Positions 1 to 11,040 are shown, numbered from the stretch's first letter. The stretch: 64,000 bases of DNA from Lineus longissimus (GCF_910592395.1 NC_088310.1:22647491-22711490); one strand, 5' to 3'. The notes: generated by a model not told the origin, from the sequence alone. Made by a program: numbers and translations.

Positions 1-488
1 GTTAGGGAGTTTTTCCCAAATGTACGCGATGATGACGTGCCCCATTAACAGGACGTAACATCTATTTTAAAATGCGTTTCCAAAGTGAATGCATGAGGAC
101 AATCCATTTAAGTGTCGTATATCACTGGAAACGCCCGATTTCCGTGAATAAGGACAATCACAATGTATTACATTACCAAAACAAAAATGTGTCGGAAGGA
201 ACTATAATTACTATATGGATGGTCCCATCGACCCCCCCCCCCCCCCCCTCCAGCAGTATGACACAGAAGGGCTAGTTGACTGTCCACCGGGGGGGGGGGG
301 GGGTTTGGGGGGAGCTTCCCCCAACGCACTGGTAAAAACCTATGTCGACGGAGGGGGGTTTGGAGGGTGTCCCCCCATTGTAACAGCTGTAGTTGTTAGA
401 GCTGGCACTTAACATATGCTCGTAGGGGGGTTCGGGGGAGCTCCCCCGACCTAAAGGGGGGCTCACTAAGTCCTTGACTTTACATATT
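1..488 (+). mobile_element. Harbinger-like non-autonomous element, copy 1 (5' end cut by window)
   Basis: The first 58 bases match 1107-1164, the start of another copy, whose terminus is GGTCTCGTTAGGGAG. The first six bases of this copy therefore lie outside the window. Bases about 56-488 match 1868-2279 closely, apart from a short insertion near 201-220 and different lengths of the C and G runs. The matching stretch carries poly-C, poly-G and three G-run/C-run hairpin modules. No transposase reading frame is visible. Homology to the other copy stops near 488, and the true 3' end with GAGACC was not found before 1100, so this copy is truncated, rearranged or longer than the matched part. The superfamily is inferred from the TAA duplication of the nested copy. 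Confidence 0.65.
289..465. repeat. G-run/C-run hairpin modules inside the Harbinger-like element
   Basis: Three to four modules follow one another, each with a run of G, a short TTT or TTC spacer, a second G run, an AGCT core and a C run. The clearest is a perfect 14-bp palindrome, GGGGGAGCTCCCCC, at 434-447. A near-palindrome lies at 307-322 and a GGG/CCC pair at 350-377. The same modules recur at about 2083-2255 in the second copy, so they belong to the element. G-rich strands of this kind could form hairpins or G-quadruplexes; that is inference. Confidence 0.75.
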
Positions 489-1100
489 AAGACTGTAGAA
501 CAATGGGAATTTATAAGCCCCCCTTTAGGAGGGGCTCTTAAGATACACGTGTGTGTGGGAGTATATACTGATTTGATGAGAAATAAAGAGAGTAAATATT
601 GTATATCCTACAAACAATTTTTTTTGGTATTTTTCTGAATTAACTCCGTTGAGTTTACCGATTTCTCCGCGATCTTCCGGTGGTGGTTGCTATCCCATTG
701 GTTGAAATTAATTTAAATCTTCATGGGAATTCGCTACATCATATGCCTAAGAAATTGGCCAATTATATTAATATTTTTATCAGAGAAATATCCGTCCTAA
801 ATAATGACAGAAAAGGGTGGTTTATTTCAATTTTGTGTCGACATGATCGAGGTCACGTGACATAAAAACAATCGCACACACCCGTCCAAAAAAGGCACTT
901 TAAGAAAAACAAATACGTTTTTCCTGCTTAAAACCACACTGACGACTAAGTTATATTGGTCTACTGCCCAAATCTGAAGTATCAAAATGAATAACAAACT
1001 AGAACTAGCTCTATTTAGCAAAAGTTGCGTGAAAAATTCGGGTGAGCGACATTCTGCACCCTAGCGGCCAATAATTAAACTACTTTCAGCCGTCTGCTCC
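489..1100. other. Non-coding stretch between Harbinger-like copies
   Basis: No gene is supported here. An imperfect palindrome of C and G runs lies at about 516-540, and the remainder is AT-rich. It may be the unmatched 3' part of copy 1 or flanking DNA. Open frames of about 60 codons on both strands have no recognisable domain. Confidence 0.5.
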
Positions 1101-1164
1101 GGTCTCGTTAGGGAGTTTTTCCCAAATGTACGCGATGATGACGTGCCCCATTAACAGGACGTAA
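1101..1164 (+). mobile_element. Outer Harbinger-like element, 5' piece
   Basis: This piece begins GGTCTCGTTAGGG and is identical to the start of copy 1 over the shared 58 bases. It stops at a TAA (1162-1164), where another element is inserted. The outer sequence resumes at 1875 with TAACATCTATTTTAAAATG, exactly the sequence that follows this point in the uninterrupted copy 1 (57 onward). That proves it is one element split by an insertion. Confidence 0.85.
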
Positions 1165-1874
1165 GGTCTCGTTAGGGAGTTTTTCCCAAATGTACGCGAT
1201 GATGACGTGCCCCATTAACAGGGCGTAACATCTATTTTAAGATGCGTTTCCAAAGTGAATGCATGAGAACAACCCATTTGTGTCGTATATCACTGGAAAC
1301 GCCCGATTCCCCTGATTCTGCAGGATGTTAAATCGGGCATTTTATTTCTTTAAATAAATCATAAGCGTCGCATTTGCTCCTAGCTATGTTCACCATCCCA
1401 AATGGCAATATTGCCAATTGGGCCGGACAATCACGAAAAACCCCAAATATTATACATTTCTTCCTGAATAATTCTTACAGAGACCATTCTCCCATGAAAG
1501 ACAGTTGCTTACGCTACACAAAAATCAAAAAAAATCGAGGGTCAACCATTGAACTTTTGAGATATGTTGAATTTTGCACAAATCAGCGAAAAACGCACCA
1601 ACTGGCACTGGACGGCATTTTAACACGGGGCCGACGCACATCCCAAGTTCAGTGTACACATACGTCGGCAACAACAGTATAAATGCGTAGTTTCTTGTTA
1701 GTCGCCTATTGAGTAGCGCTATAGGTTTCAGAAACTCCAAAAAAACATGTCTTTGCCAAAACAACTGCTGAATCAACGCTGACATACTGTAAGGACCGAG
1801 AAATCAATGATTTTAGGAACTACGGTTAGGGCTTGGCCGCGCATGAATAACAAAAAAAACTCCCTAATGAGACC
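1165..1874 (+). mobile_element. Nested Harbinger-like MITE, about 710 bp, TAA target duplication
   Basis: The element begins GGTCTCGTTAGGGAGTTTTT and ends with the near-perfect inverted repeat AAAAACTCCCTAATGAGACC (one mismatch). It is flanked by TAA at 1162-1164 and 1875-1877. A 3-bp TWA duplication is the hallmark of the PIF/Harbinger superfamily. Its first 150 bases resemble the other copies here, but the interior from about 1315 is unrelated to them. It is therefore a derivative sharing only the 5' region and the terminus. The interior has open frames of about 100 codons without recognisable transposase motifs, so it is called non-autonomous. Confidence 0.85.
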
Positions 1875-2279
1875 TAACATCTATTTTAAAATGCGTTTCC
1901 AAAGTGAATGCATGAGGACAACCCATTTGTGTCGTATATCACTGGAAACGCCCGATTTCCGTGAATAAGGACAATCACAATGTATTACATTACCAAAACA
2001 AAAATGTGTCGGAAGGATGGTCCCATCGCACCCCCCCCCCCCCCTCCAGCAGTATGACACAGAAGGGCTAGTTGACTGTCCACCGGGGGGGTTTGGGGGG
2101 AGCTTCCCCCCAACGCACTGGTAAAAACCTATGTCGACGGAGGGGGGTTTGGGGGGTGTCCCCCCATTGTAACAGCTGTAGTTGTTAGAGCTTGCACTTA
2201 ACATATGCTCGTAGGGGGGTTCGGGGGAGCTCCCCCGACCTCAAGGGGGGCTCACTAAGTCCTTGACTTTACATATTAG
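1875..2279 (+). mobile_element. Outer Harbinger-like element, continuation after the nested insertion
   Basis: This segment continues the sequence broken at 1164 and matches 57-488 of copy 1, including the C run (2031-2044), the G-run hairpin modules and the CTCACTAAGTCCTTGACTTT stretch. The match to copy 1 ends at about 2279. The element may continue through 2318 and beyond 3036, because the foldback element sits inside this DNA. The 3' terminus was not located. Confidence 0.75.
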
Positions 2280-2309
2280 GTCGAAGGCGCGAGCGGGCTT
2301 TGTTTGATG

Positions 2310-2318
2310 ACAATAGAC
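2310..2318. repeat. 9-bp target site duplication, left (ACAATAGAC)
   Basis: ACAATAGAC directly precedes the GGGTAGTTG terminus of the foldback element and recurs exactly after its other end at 3028-3036. Confidence 0.93.
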
Positions 2319-3027
2319 GGGTAGTTGTAAAACAAGAAACACAGAAACGAAACAGAAACACAGAAACGCAGAAACGAAACGCAGAAACGAAAATCAAACG
2401 GGTTTTCATAAAAGTTGGAATCAAGCGGCACGCCGATACTTTCCTTGCCCAATCCGTTGTTATTGTCGTTTAAAAGTAAAATCTGAGGTTGGTGGGTTGC
2501 GGCCAGCCGGAATGCAATAGAGTTGTTGAGGGGATACATGGAGCAACTTGGGGGGGGGGGGGCGGGCACTAGACTTGGACTTGGAGTAACTCAATCTTGC
2601 CTGCCCAGCTGCTGCCTTTAAATAGTCCCTTTAAATATCTGTTTATGTTAATGAGGTTGTAGTAGGGATGTTCAGCCCAGTGTCGTGCACAGGCCATGGA
2701 ATGTACAAAAGAACAGGACTCGCTATTCGAAGGACTATTTTCTATTTACGCCGTGTAGTACATACATGTAGTGTATTGGCACGATCAGGCCGGATGCTGC
2801 CAATCTGCGCACACGTTGATGAGGCTAAAAGGGGTATTGGGAAATGAGCATTCCTCCTTCCATTCCGACTGAATACCAGTTTTAGTTACACCCGCGTTCG
2901 CGGCCACAACCATGGCAACAAGATGGAGTTTGCAGACCAGAATTCGCCACAAGACTGGTTTCTGCGTTTCGTTTCTGTGTTTCTGTGTTTCTGTTTCGTT
3001 TCTGTGTTTCTTGTTTTACAACTACCC
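2319..3027 (+). mobile_element. Foldback/Mutator-like element, copy 1 (709 bp)
   Basis: The element has terminal inverted repeats of about 70 bp. It begins GGGTAGTTGTAAAACAAG and ends with the reverse complement. The repeats are built of GAAAC/ACAGAAAC subrepeats, a design typical of foldback elements. It is flanked by the 9-bp duplication ACAATAGAC. Duplications of 9 bp are characteristic of the Mutator/foldback group. No transposase frame is present. A run of 13 G lies at 2550-2562. The body matches the second copy at 46999-47988 in reverse orientation, except for an extra segment of roughly 270 bp in that copy. Confidence 0.88.
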
Positions 3028-3036
3028 ACAATAGAC
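3028..3036. repeat. 9-bp target site duplication, right (ACAATAGAC)
   Basis: Exact copy of 2310-2318, adjoining the CAACTACCC terminus of the foldback element. Confidence 0.93.
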
Positions 3037-6000
3037 CGTGTATTGGGCGAGGCCTGAATTCTTTTAACGGCGAGGTAAGGGGCAAAAACGTTATGTCAGA
3101 AGTTATGAGGATTCGGTGGATTAGGCCTATGCTAAAATATATAAATTTGAGAATAGAACTTGGCCGCCTCGGTTTTGGTCTACATTTATCGCGGTGTCTG
3201 GTGAGAAAATCAATGCCTCTAGTTCGATATCAGTTTTTAAAACAGCAACGCCCGATTTTTGTTTTTATTAACTGCGTTGTGCAAATGATTTCAAAATATA
3301 AAACGTCTCCTTGACGTCACGTTCAAAGTATTTTCTTGAGACACTCCACTTCAATTCAAAATTTGCTGTAAAATGGTTTGCAAAGCATTTTCTCGGAAAG
3401 CAAGGAGGGATCCCCTCCGGCTTACAGTGGTTACCGCATGCTAAGAGATGAAGAAAGCCCTTTTACGGCTCAGTAATCACTTTCCTGTTGTGACACATCT
3501 CAGAGTACGCGGCAAGGATAGACATCAAAATGCACTGCAGTGACAATGGCAGTGACTCTGTTAATGCTACGAGAATTAGCATCAGAGACCAAGTCTGTGT
3601 CATCTTAAGTTGACCTAAAAAGGTAGATTTTCTACATGAAGAACTGTGGTACTCCTTCGATGATAATGAATGTGAGGTGAAGTGGACACACAATTCGTCC
3701 TTTAGGGTGAAGAGCTTTGATACGCACCTTTCATGATTATGGCACTTAGTTATCTTACTGTTTGTTTAATAACAAACCAAAGCTTTTAGGTAAAAAGGAT
3801 AATGTAAAAATAATGAGTGGTACAAAAGTAATGCGTTTCTGACCAAAAGCTAAATTTCAGATGTTGCTTTGCATGTTTATACGCTCGTCAGTAACAAAGT
3901 TGAAAACTGCATTTGGGTGATGCTAATGGTATCGCTAGCAATGTCCATACGCTATATCTGGCATAGCTGGCTTGCTGCAGCAAAGAAACTTCGTTTTCAT
4001 AATCGCTAGGCTTGAGACTGTTTGAGGGTTACAGCTATCAATCACCGTGGAGGGTGAAAACGCTACCACAGCTGGCGAAAGACCAACAACGTTCGGCCGT
4101 AGTGAATTACATAAAAAATCACGTTGAAAATCTCTCACCGCCAATATCAAGACGATGGCGCGGATGGCTCACAATGGTTAATGTCATTTCATGAACAGAG
4201 AAGGTCAGCATTATCACGTACCTCTGAAAACTCCATCCATACTCATGCTCATTCCTTGGGAAAAGACAACACAGCTATACACTGTCAACGGCATTACAAA
4301 ATGACAGTGATTAGCCTCAGACGCTAACTGAACAGACACGCGCTTCATTTAGTTCTGGACGTTTGATCCGTCACTTTTTGTCCACCTTTTTCCCCGGGAA
4401 TCGAAGTGACAGTCCTGATCTTACGTCGATCAAATGACTCTCGAGTAGATTGATGGACTGGGTTGCTGGGTGTATTGGTGCACAGGGTTTGCGCTGCATT
4501 GTCTCCGTCAGATCTCGGTGTCTTGGGAATTGATTTGACTGACAGCCGGCTTATAACTCATCTTGTACACGTTGAAGCCTCACTGGGACAAATGGAGATT
4601 GTTGTCTAGTGCTCCGGGCTGGGCGGCCGTCGGAACAATGGCTTCGGAATGACAGGATGTGGACACTGGTGGTATCAAGATGCTCCGGGATTAAGCAGTT
4701 ACTGTCACGATTAATGCACATGCTGGAAATGGAAAGCAGTCTGTAATTGGAGTATTACACGAAGGATATACGTCAGGATGAATAGCTGATCGGATAGTTT
4801 GGACTAGAAATTCGCAGCAGGACATCATCTTCTAGGACTTCGATGGTTGTGCATTTGTCGTTTTGGATACCATTCGTCTTGAAAAATTCTTAGAACACAT
4901 CATTTGGATACATATAAGGATTATTGTTTTTTTTTGGAAAACCTCAATATATGTTTATGCAAGAAAGAATAATATGGCTTACTGACACCGGTAGCCTTCA
5001 TACGGGTCATTGTTGACGATCGAATTGTGATACCTTTTCTCAAAGAAATCGAATATTCAAAATCGGATATATTGTGATATACCCGTGAGTAAGACAAAAA
5101 GAGAGGCAGTGCGGCTGAAGCACATTGCGGTAAAACAAATGGAATATTAGTACAATACGATGTATCAAGCGAATCCTATTACATAATGATAACGGAATAT
5201 TTTAACGTTGGACATCCACGATTTGATGAAACGTGATAGTGACATATTCTGGTGACACTTTGATGGAAGTCTCAAGTGTATCTCTTGATTTTCGGAAAAT
5301 GTAGACTGCTGGTAAGGTCTTTGAAAACAAGTGGGCCATATAGATCCTACTGAAAGAACTAGGGCAAGGAATATCAAGGGATTCGTGGGACAAACGTACC
5401 GCATGGAGAACGAGATCGTCTCTGATGACGACTGTTGGTGGCTTGTCATACACTGAACCCTCGTACATTTTGCACAGATTGATGACCTTATGCATATATG
5501 CAACAACGTTTTGCTCTTGACTATTATATTGTAAAGATTGATAGATTGGTAGGTTGTTTTCATGGTAAGCTTCTTTGCAATCTCCGTTTATCATTACAGC
5601 GCTTTCTAGAGGATGATCAAGGAACTAAACCACTCTGTGGATTAGCTCTACCTGCTCTCGACAATTATCAATGTTTTCATATCATTTTCATTATTGGCTG
5701 CATGATTCATTGCAATATTGTCATTAACCCCTGTGGCGCCAGCTGTATGATCAAAACAAAACACGACAGTCGTTCCTTAGCATGTATATGCAAAGGAACA
5801 GTGCTTAGAGATCCAGAGACCTGATTGAGGGTCCATGGGTATCTTCAAGTCTTCAAGTTTTCTTCCTCGTTTCTGGATCAAAGTAGTCCTTTTCCGCCCT
5901 TTTGGTTGTGACTTCGTCCTCATCAGACCAACGGCGATTTGGGGTTAAGTTTCACGTATTTTCTCATCCCCTAGCACCGGTATATCATAAACCATATCGT

Positions 6001-8064
6001 CACGTATTCGGCAAATCTCCGAAACGCTTCACTTCTGGAAGGAATCAAGAGTTAAAGATTAACTTTAACCCAATAATCAAAGACCACCTTCCCCGGCTTG
6101 CAATGCGTCATGCATGTGCTGTGGCGATTATCAGCCTGATCCCTCTTCTTTGTAAGGAATGAGGAGAAGTTAATGGATTCATAGCATGACACCATGCCGT
6201 ATGTCCCTTTGTTGTGACAGATCACTGCTCTCTCTATTATCCCAGCTGTAGCAGGGTTTGTGATTGCCTGATTCCAATATCAGCTAGATGCGTTCAAATT
6301 TGAATGGAATAATGAATAATTGATACAGGGTCGTGTATATCCTCGACTTGCATCTTGTGTTATGACTTACATGTCATTATGTGCTTTGCAAACTGTCATT
6401 TGAACGCATTTAACTACCTTGGATAAGGCACAAGGCAATCATTATCGACATCTGGTGGGTACGAAACTAAACGATCCTTTTGGGAGACGAATATAGAGGG
6501 ATGGTGGCATACCTAGTATTGATATAGAATATGTGATGACACTCATCATTATGACGTTCAATTAACATCGTCTTTGAGACATTCAGGAGTTGAGTAGTCT
6601 TGGAAATAGTGTTCTTCCAATGGATACTGTCTCTGCTTTGCCAGAGATGAAACAACAGGGCAGGCTATTCACATTCCTTTCCATGGATTAAAGAAAGAAC
6701 GTTAGTTTGAATGGTGTTATTGTCACTAGATGCGACCTTGAAACTTGAAACTGACGGATAAGAGATTATGAATAATTTTACAAGAGCACTGGGACACTTT
6801 ATCAATAGTTTAGCAGGCCGTGATGAAGTTTATTGTGGGGGGATGAACTTTAAGCAAAGGCCGTTTTATTGAAAATGGGATTGACATTGAAGTCATCGGA
6901 CTCCAATAAATTACTGCAGCTACAAATTAGAAATGGACAAACAACTATATCGAGAACTCGCAGTACGAATGGTTGCGTATTCAACATGCTTGTTCATTAC
7001 AAAAACTATCGAGTTTGTGAAAATGGGCAGTACTTATTCACAGCTGCTGTATTACGGCTGTAGTTAAAATCGATGCTGTTTTTCACCTCCAAAGTGTTAA
7101 GCGTATCTCTTTCGATGAGTCAATGAAATGAAATTCAATTTATTCCTTGACAGGTCCAAGTCGCGACTGGGAGGTATTCGTGCTTAATCAAGGCGAGTGA
7201 AACAAAACAACTTAACCAGAGAAAATCAAGCACTACACGCGTTCTCCGTGAGCCGCATGCTCCTCGTTCATTCAACTGAGTGCAAAAAATCGAATCTCAA
7301 GTAAACGATAATATTTTCCTTCTTAATTCCTGTTTACTCTGACAATATGGGGGCATTCTTTCTGCGTCTGTGACTAAAATGGGTTCGTCGGAGCCGAATG
7401 ATGGTATTCACACGGTGGGTGCGGTTTGAAGGGTTTCTCGAGTGTGACCTTCGACACACCCTTCTCTTTCGTGAAATCAATAGGAGGACTTGATTAAGCA
7501 AATTCGAAAATTACTAATATCATGAAGGTCAATTTAAAATTTGGTCAAGTTTGGGTGCTTGGGTGATAGTTACTCTCTTCCTTATCCGTGCAAAAACAAG
7601 CAAGGAAGCAGCATCTTGGAATAGACATCGTCCACTGCGCTGGTTGGCCTAATTTGTGGGGATGCGATCCCTGATAACTTAAATGGTGTCAGTAACCTTG
7701 AAATTACGTTCGTCAATTTGTTCATTGGTAGTTCAGACCTTCGGTCTATTTAGTCGTACAGTGTGCACAATCGTTCTCGTTGTTATCGACGCCCGTTTTC
7801 CGTCCTGCTGTCTCGTTTGATATCGGGTTTGTATCCAGCTTTATTGTTACAGTCATCAATTCATTGTCAGTGCGATTGTTCAAGGATAGAAGCAGGGATG
7901 GCAAAGATAATCTGCGTTAGAAATGCATGAAAAGTTTCGTTGATTATAATTTTTTTAGCAACATTTCGTATGGGAAAGAAGGTTTAAATCGTATTAATCA
8001 ATTATTTGTGTTAATTAACCTTACTAATTAGTTGGTGTTATTTGTGTCATTTTAGGATGCCTCG

Positions 8065-8360
8065 GAAGCGTCGACATCGTTTATAGCCAGGGGAACATGA
8101 AGGATTGATTCCTTATGCAGACTGACTGGTTTTCAAGTTATCTTCGGTGAGGTTAGAAGAAGGTAAGATGACATCTTCGATAATGTATGTGCATGTACGC
8201 CACCGTTGTTTAAAAACGAAATAAGTTACAGATTGCTAAATCAGCTTTAGTTGACATCGTTTTAGCCAAGGAACGAGATAAATATACATGTACTTGTTAT
8301 GTAGACCAGAGATTTTCTAGTTATCTTGGTCTAGAAGAATGTCCCGTATGATGACTATGA
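8065..8360 (+). repeat. Diverged tandem duplication
   Basis: Two segments, about 8068-8190 and 8253-8360, share the order GACATCGTTTwTAGCCA, then GwACaTgta/gAGAT-like sequence, then TTTTCwAGTTATCTTsG and GATGACATCT/ATGATGACTA-like sequence. Spacing is about 185 bp. The similarity is by eye and imperfect, so the exact borders are uncertain. Confidence 0.4.
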
Positions 8361-8838
8361 TCTCAGAGTAACCAGTCTAAGCTATGGTTAGTAGCTTTCT
8401 TTACCGGCCACCGTATCCAGTGAGAAACACCTGCGGTTAGGCCTATAAATAGCTCAGTCCACGTGATCTACCCCGTTCGTGATGCGTTCGTGGCGTTAGA
8501 GACGTGGATTGATGGCGGGATCCATAGTCAAACTCCGGCATCAAATTTTGCTGCTCTGGATATTCTGTACCGATATAATTAACCCTTATCGATTTGATTT
8601 CAAGAGTCATGTTTGTCTTCGAAATTGCACTTGCCCAGCTAGTCACTGGACATAAGCTGAGTTCGACCAGGCTAATATGCCTACTGATGACTGGCCCTCA
8701 TGATAGTTGTCATATTCTGCCACTTGTCCGAGATTTTACCCCCCCCCCAAATTAATATAGAATTTGCAAGAACATAGTGACTATTCTTACGACTAGTCTT
8801 AACTTAGGATTTATGCAATTTCAGAGATTTAAACTGTG

Positions 8839-8963
8839 GATTAGGGAAATAAGACTAGTGTAAGGGAAGGTTTAGGATTAGGGAGATAAGACTAGTGTAA
8901 GGGAAGGTTTAGGATTAGGGTTATTGCTAGGAGTAAGGGTTAGTGTTAGGGTTAGGATTAAGG
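8839..8963 (+). repeat. 37-bp tandem repeat grading into TTAGGG-like sequence
   Basis: Two nearly identical 37-bp units (8839-8875 and 8876-8912) each start GATTAGGGA and contain ATAAGACTAGTGTAAGGGAAGG. A third start at 8913 passes into degenerate TTAGGG-like units (GGTTATTGC..., AGTAAGGGTTAGTGTTAGGGTTAGGATTAAGG). TTAGGG is the animal telomere repeat. At this size the tract is more likely an interstitial degenerate array than a chromosome end. Confidence 0.65.
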
Positions 8964-9888
8964 CCCTAAAAGGTGAAAATGATGTTGTAAGAATAACCAG
9001 TAGTTTGTATATAAAATGCATTAGGGATCGTCATAAGAATAGCCACGGCCTGCAAGAATGCCTAGTATGCCTGATAGAATTTTTTAGGTGAGAAAGGTTG
9101 CAACCTCTCTATGAGGAAAAGACAGTAAAATCCTTCTTGACAACCATGGAATTCTGTCTCCAGCAGAGAGTGAGCCAATTACTTCCCGATCCCCTTGTCA
9201 TGCATTTGATTGCCTTGTCCACATGGCCACTTACTCAACTTGTTCATGGCATTGTTGTTCTGAATAGATGATTCAACACGATTTGATAGTGAACTATTTG
9301 TCAAATGATTTATGATATGTGCTTCATGAATGAGAAATGATCCCTAATATGATAGTAAGGGTCATCTACCGGGCACCTCTGCCCAAAACGGTGCCTCCTG
9401 TGATCGTGACCGGAGACTTCTGATTCATAATATGGTGTTGATATTTTGATTGAAGATTGAAGCTCGTGCACTTCTTTCAGTATCTAAATGGACTTGGCCC
9501 ACTTGAGACCTTTTCCTATATTACTGTTCATTATCTTGCAAAATGACACTTCTGTGCAGTGTGAGTATAGCTTAGATTTTTTTGATGCAAACAAAAATAT
9601 TGCTGGGCCAGCACTAATAACATTTTCAGAGTTTCTTCATGGAGGATACTTCAGATATGCATCTGCAATTAGAATATGTGTGTACATTTTCGGATGCTTT
9701 CTTGATCCTCCTTTTCACAGAAACTGTGAAAGTACTACAAGTAGTAGTTTGCCTAAGCAATGCCTCTTCTTCCCTTCATGGTATTTTTTGATACAAATTT
9801 TCTGAGACATGGAGGTATGATCAAGTACAACAACTGAAATGACAAAATTACTGAACCAGTGTCTATTTCTCTTTGCCAGGTGTGCAAA

Positions 9889-10017
9889 ATGGATGCCAGA
9901 CAGAGAGGAGGCTCTGCCCCAGTGGTAACTCCCACGGGTGTAACATTCAGGGAACGTATGCCCTCTGCTGGTCACATGGGACCTGTAATGACACTCAGTG
10001 AGCGTGGAAGAGTAATG
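9889..10017 (+). CDS. KIF26-like kinesin, first coding exon (43 codons)
   Basis: The exon encodes the N-terminus of a KIF26-type (kinesin-11 family) protein: MDARQRGGSAPVV..., rich in Arg, Gly, Pro and Met and probably disordered. The ATG at 9889 sits in a good initiation context (A at -3, G at +4). The exon follows a strong acceptor (TTTCTCTTTGCCAG, exon from 9880), so nine bases of 5' untranslated sequence belong to this exon and an untranslated exon must lie upstream. It ends at ATG|GTAAGT, phase 0, which joins in frame to the exon at 11267 (or to the 24-nt exon at 10595). Family assignment rests on the exon at 11267; this exon alone shows no domain. The 156-codon frame on the other strand is taken as a shadow. 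Confidence 0.78.
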
Positions 10018-10594
10018 GTAAGTCTTGCTTCCATTCTGTTCAAGGTCTCTTTGTTCAGATAAATATGCCTTTATCAAGAAAAGACAACTCCTTCTGCTTT
10101 TCCGATGTGTTATGACAATCTCATGTAAGATACCTTGTCTACGTGATACTATAAAAATTTTGTTGAAAATAATTACAAAGAACATGCAGGCTATTTAATT
10201 TAATTTAATTATTTGTTCTTTCTGACGAAGTAAGCTTAGTTTTGACTACAACAGAAAACTGCAGCAAATGTGGCAACTACATGCCAGTTTTCGTAGGTTT
10301 TGGATTACATGTACTTTAGTGAGACTTCATGGCTCAGCAGTTGTAACTGACTACAAAGCCTGTGAAAGCAGCAAAACCAGTTTCCGAGTACCGTCAAATG
10401 TTCGTCGCTTTTCAGTGGATGAGCATTGACCGAATGGATAATGATTGGCAGATTTGCATTCTATTGAGTTTTAAAAACCCTTTCACATGTTTCAGGAAAA
10501 GGTTTTCTGTTGGTAGGCCCCTATATATATTATTGACATCTTGCCTTGGATATCAATGACCAGATGATTCTGTCATAGATCCTCTTGTTTTCAG

Positions 10595-10618
10595 CATCCT
10601 AAAACTTTAGCCTTGAAG
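10595..10618 (+). CDS. Candidate 24-nt cassette microexon of the KIF26-like gene
   Basis: A good acceptor (CCTCTTGTTTTCAG) and a good donor (GTAAGG) bracket exactly 24 nt encoding HPKTLALK with no stop. It lies between two exons that end and start in phase 0, so it could be included or skipped without changing the frame. Short exons like this are often alternatively spliced in nervous tissue of animals; that is a general observation and not evidence here. A chance match of acceptor, length divisible by three, open frame and donor is possible. Transcript data would settle it. Confidence 0.5.
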
Positions 10619-10798
10619 GTAAGGTCGAAGTTACCTAAAGATGAGTTGTGTGGCTTTAGTCTTGGTGTAGTAGCTGTATCTATCCTCAGCACATTACTAG
10701 TCACCTCCCATACAAGAGCATTTCCTGGCATTACCATCTTGAAGTTTAGGACCCATAGTTGCACAGAAAGCATTTCATTAACCATGTTCAGTGGAACA

Positions 10799-11040
10799 CC
10801 GGTAAAACGGCCACTCATCATGGGACCGAGGTTGAATGGTCGTGTTACCGGGATGGTCATGTTAGTGAAGTTGAAAATCCGGGGACAAAATGCTTGATTA
10901 GGTTTTCCCGCCAAAATTGTTGAACTTATTCATAGGTTCAAAGTTCTGAAAAATGTTCAAAGCCAACGTTTTTTGGGGGCTGATGATGTTTCTTCATTTT
11001 GAGTAGAAAAAAACAAGTGAAAAAAAAATTTGGACTCTGA
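10799..11040 (+). mobile_element. pogo/Tigger-like MITE, 5' part (copy A)
   Basis: The copy starts CAGTGGAACACCGG and runs through TTGAATGGTCG, CCGGGGACAAAATGC and TTTTTTGGGGGCTGATGATG to AAAATTTGGACTC. It matches 21761-22008 over its whole length. The opposite terminus (CCGGGGTTCCACTG) seen in the complete copy at 55318-55587 is absent. It lies in the intron between the start exon and the CxxC exon. Confidence 0.8.

Larger units (their letters stand above)
3037..9879. other. Upstream region without a supported gene
   Basis: This stretch precedes the KIF26-like start exon. An acceptor immediately before that exon implies at least one 5' untranslated exon upstream, possibly here, but I cannot place it or a promoter. 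Two overlapping minus-strand open frames of about 130 codons at 5165-5594 have no recognisable motif and no splice context. A degenerate duplication (8065-8360) and a telomere-like tract (8839-8963) are listed separately. The rest shows no clear repeat or RNA gene. Confidence 0.5.

Noticed and set aside
5165-5594. Two overlapping minus-strand frames of about 130 codons
   Set aside because: They have no recognisable motif, splice context or repeat similarity. Two long frames on one strand in the same place are more likely chance than two genes.
9715-10185. 156-codon minus-strand frame
   Set aside because: It overlaps the KIF26-like start exon in antisense and shows no domain, so it is read as a shadow of coding sequence.
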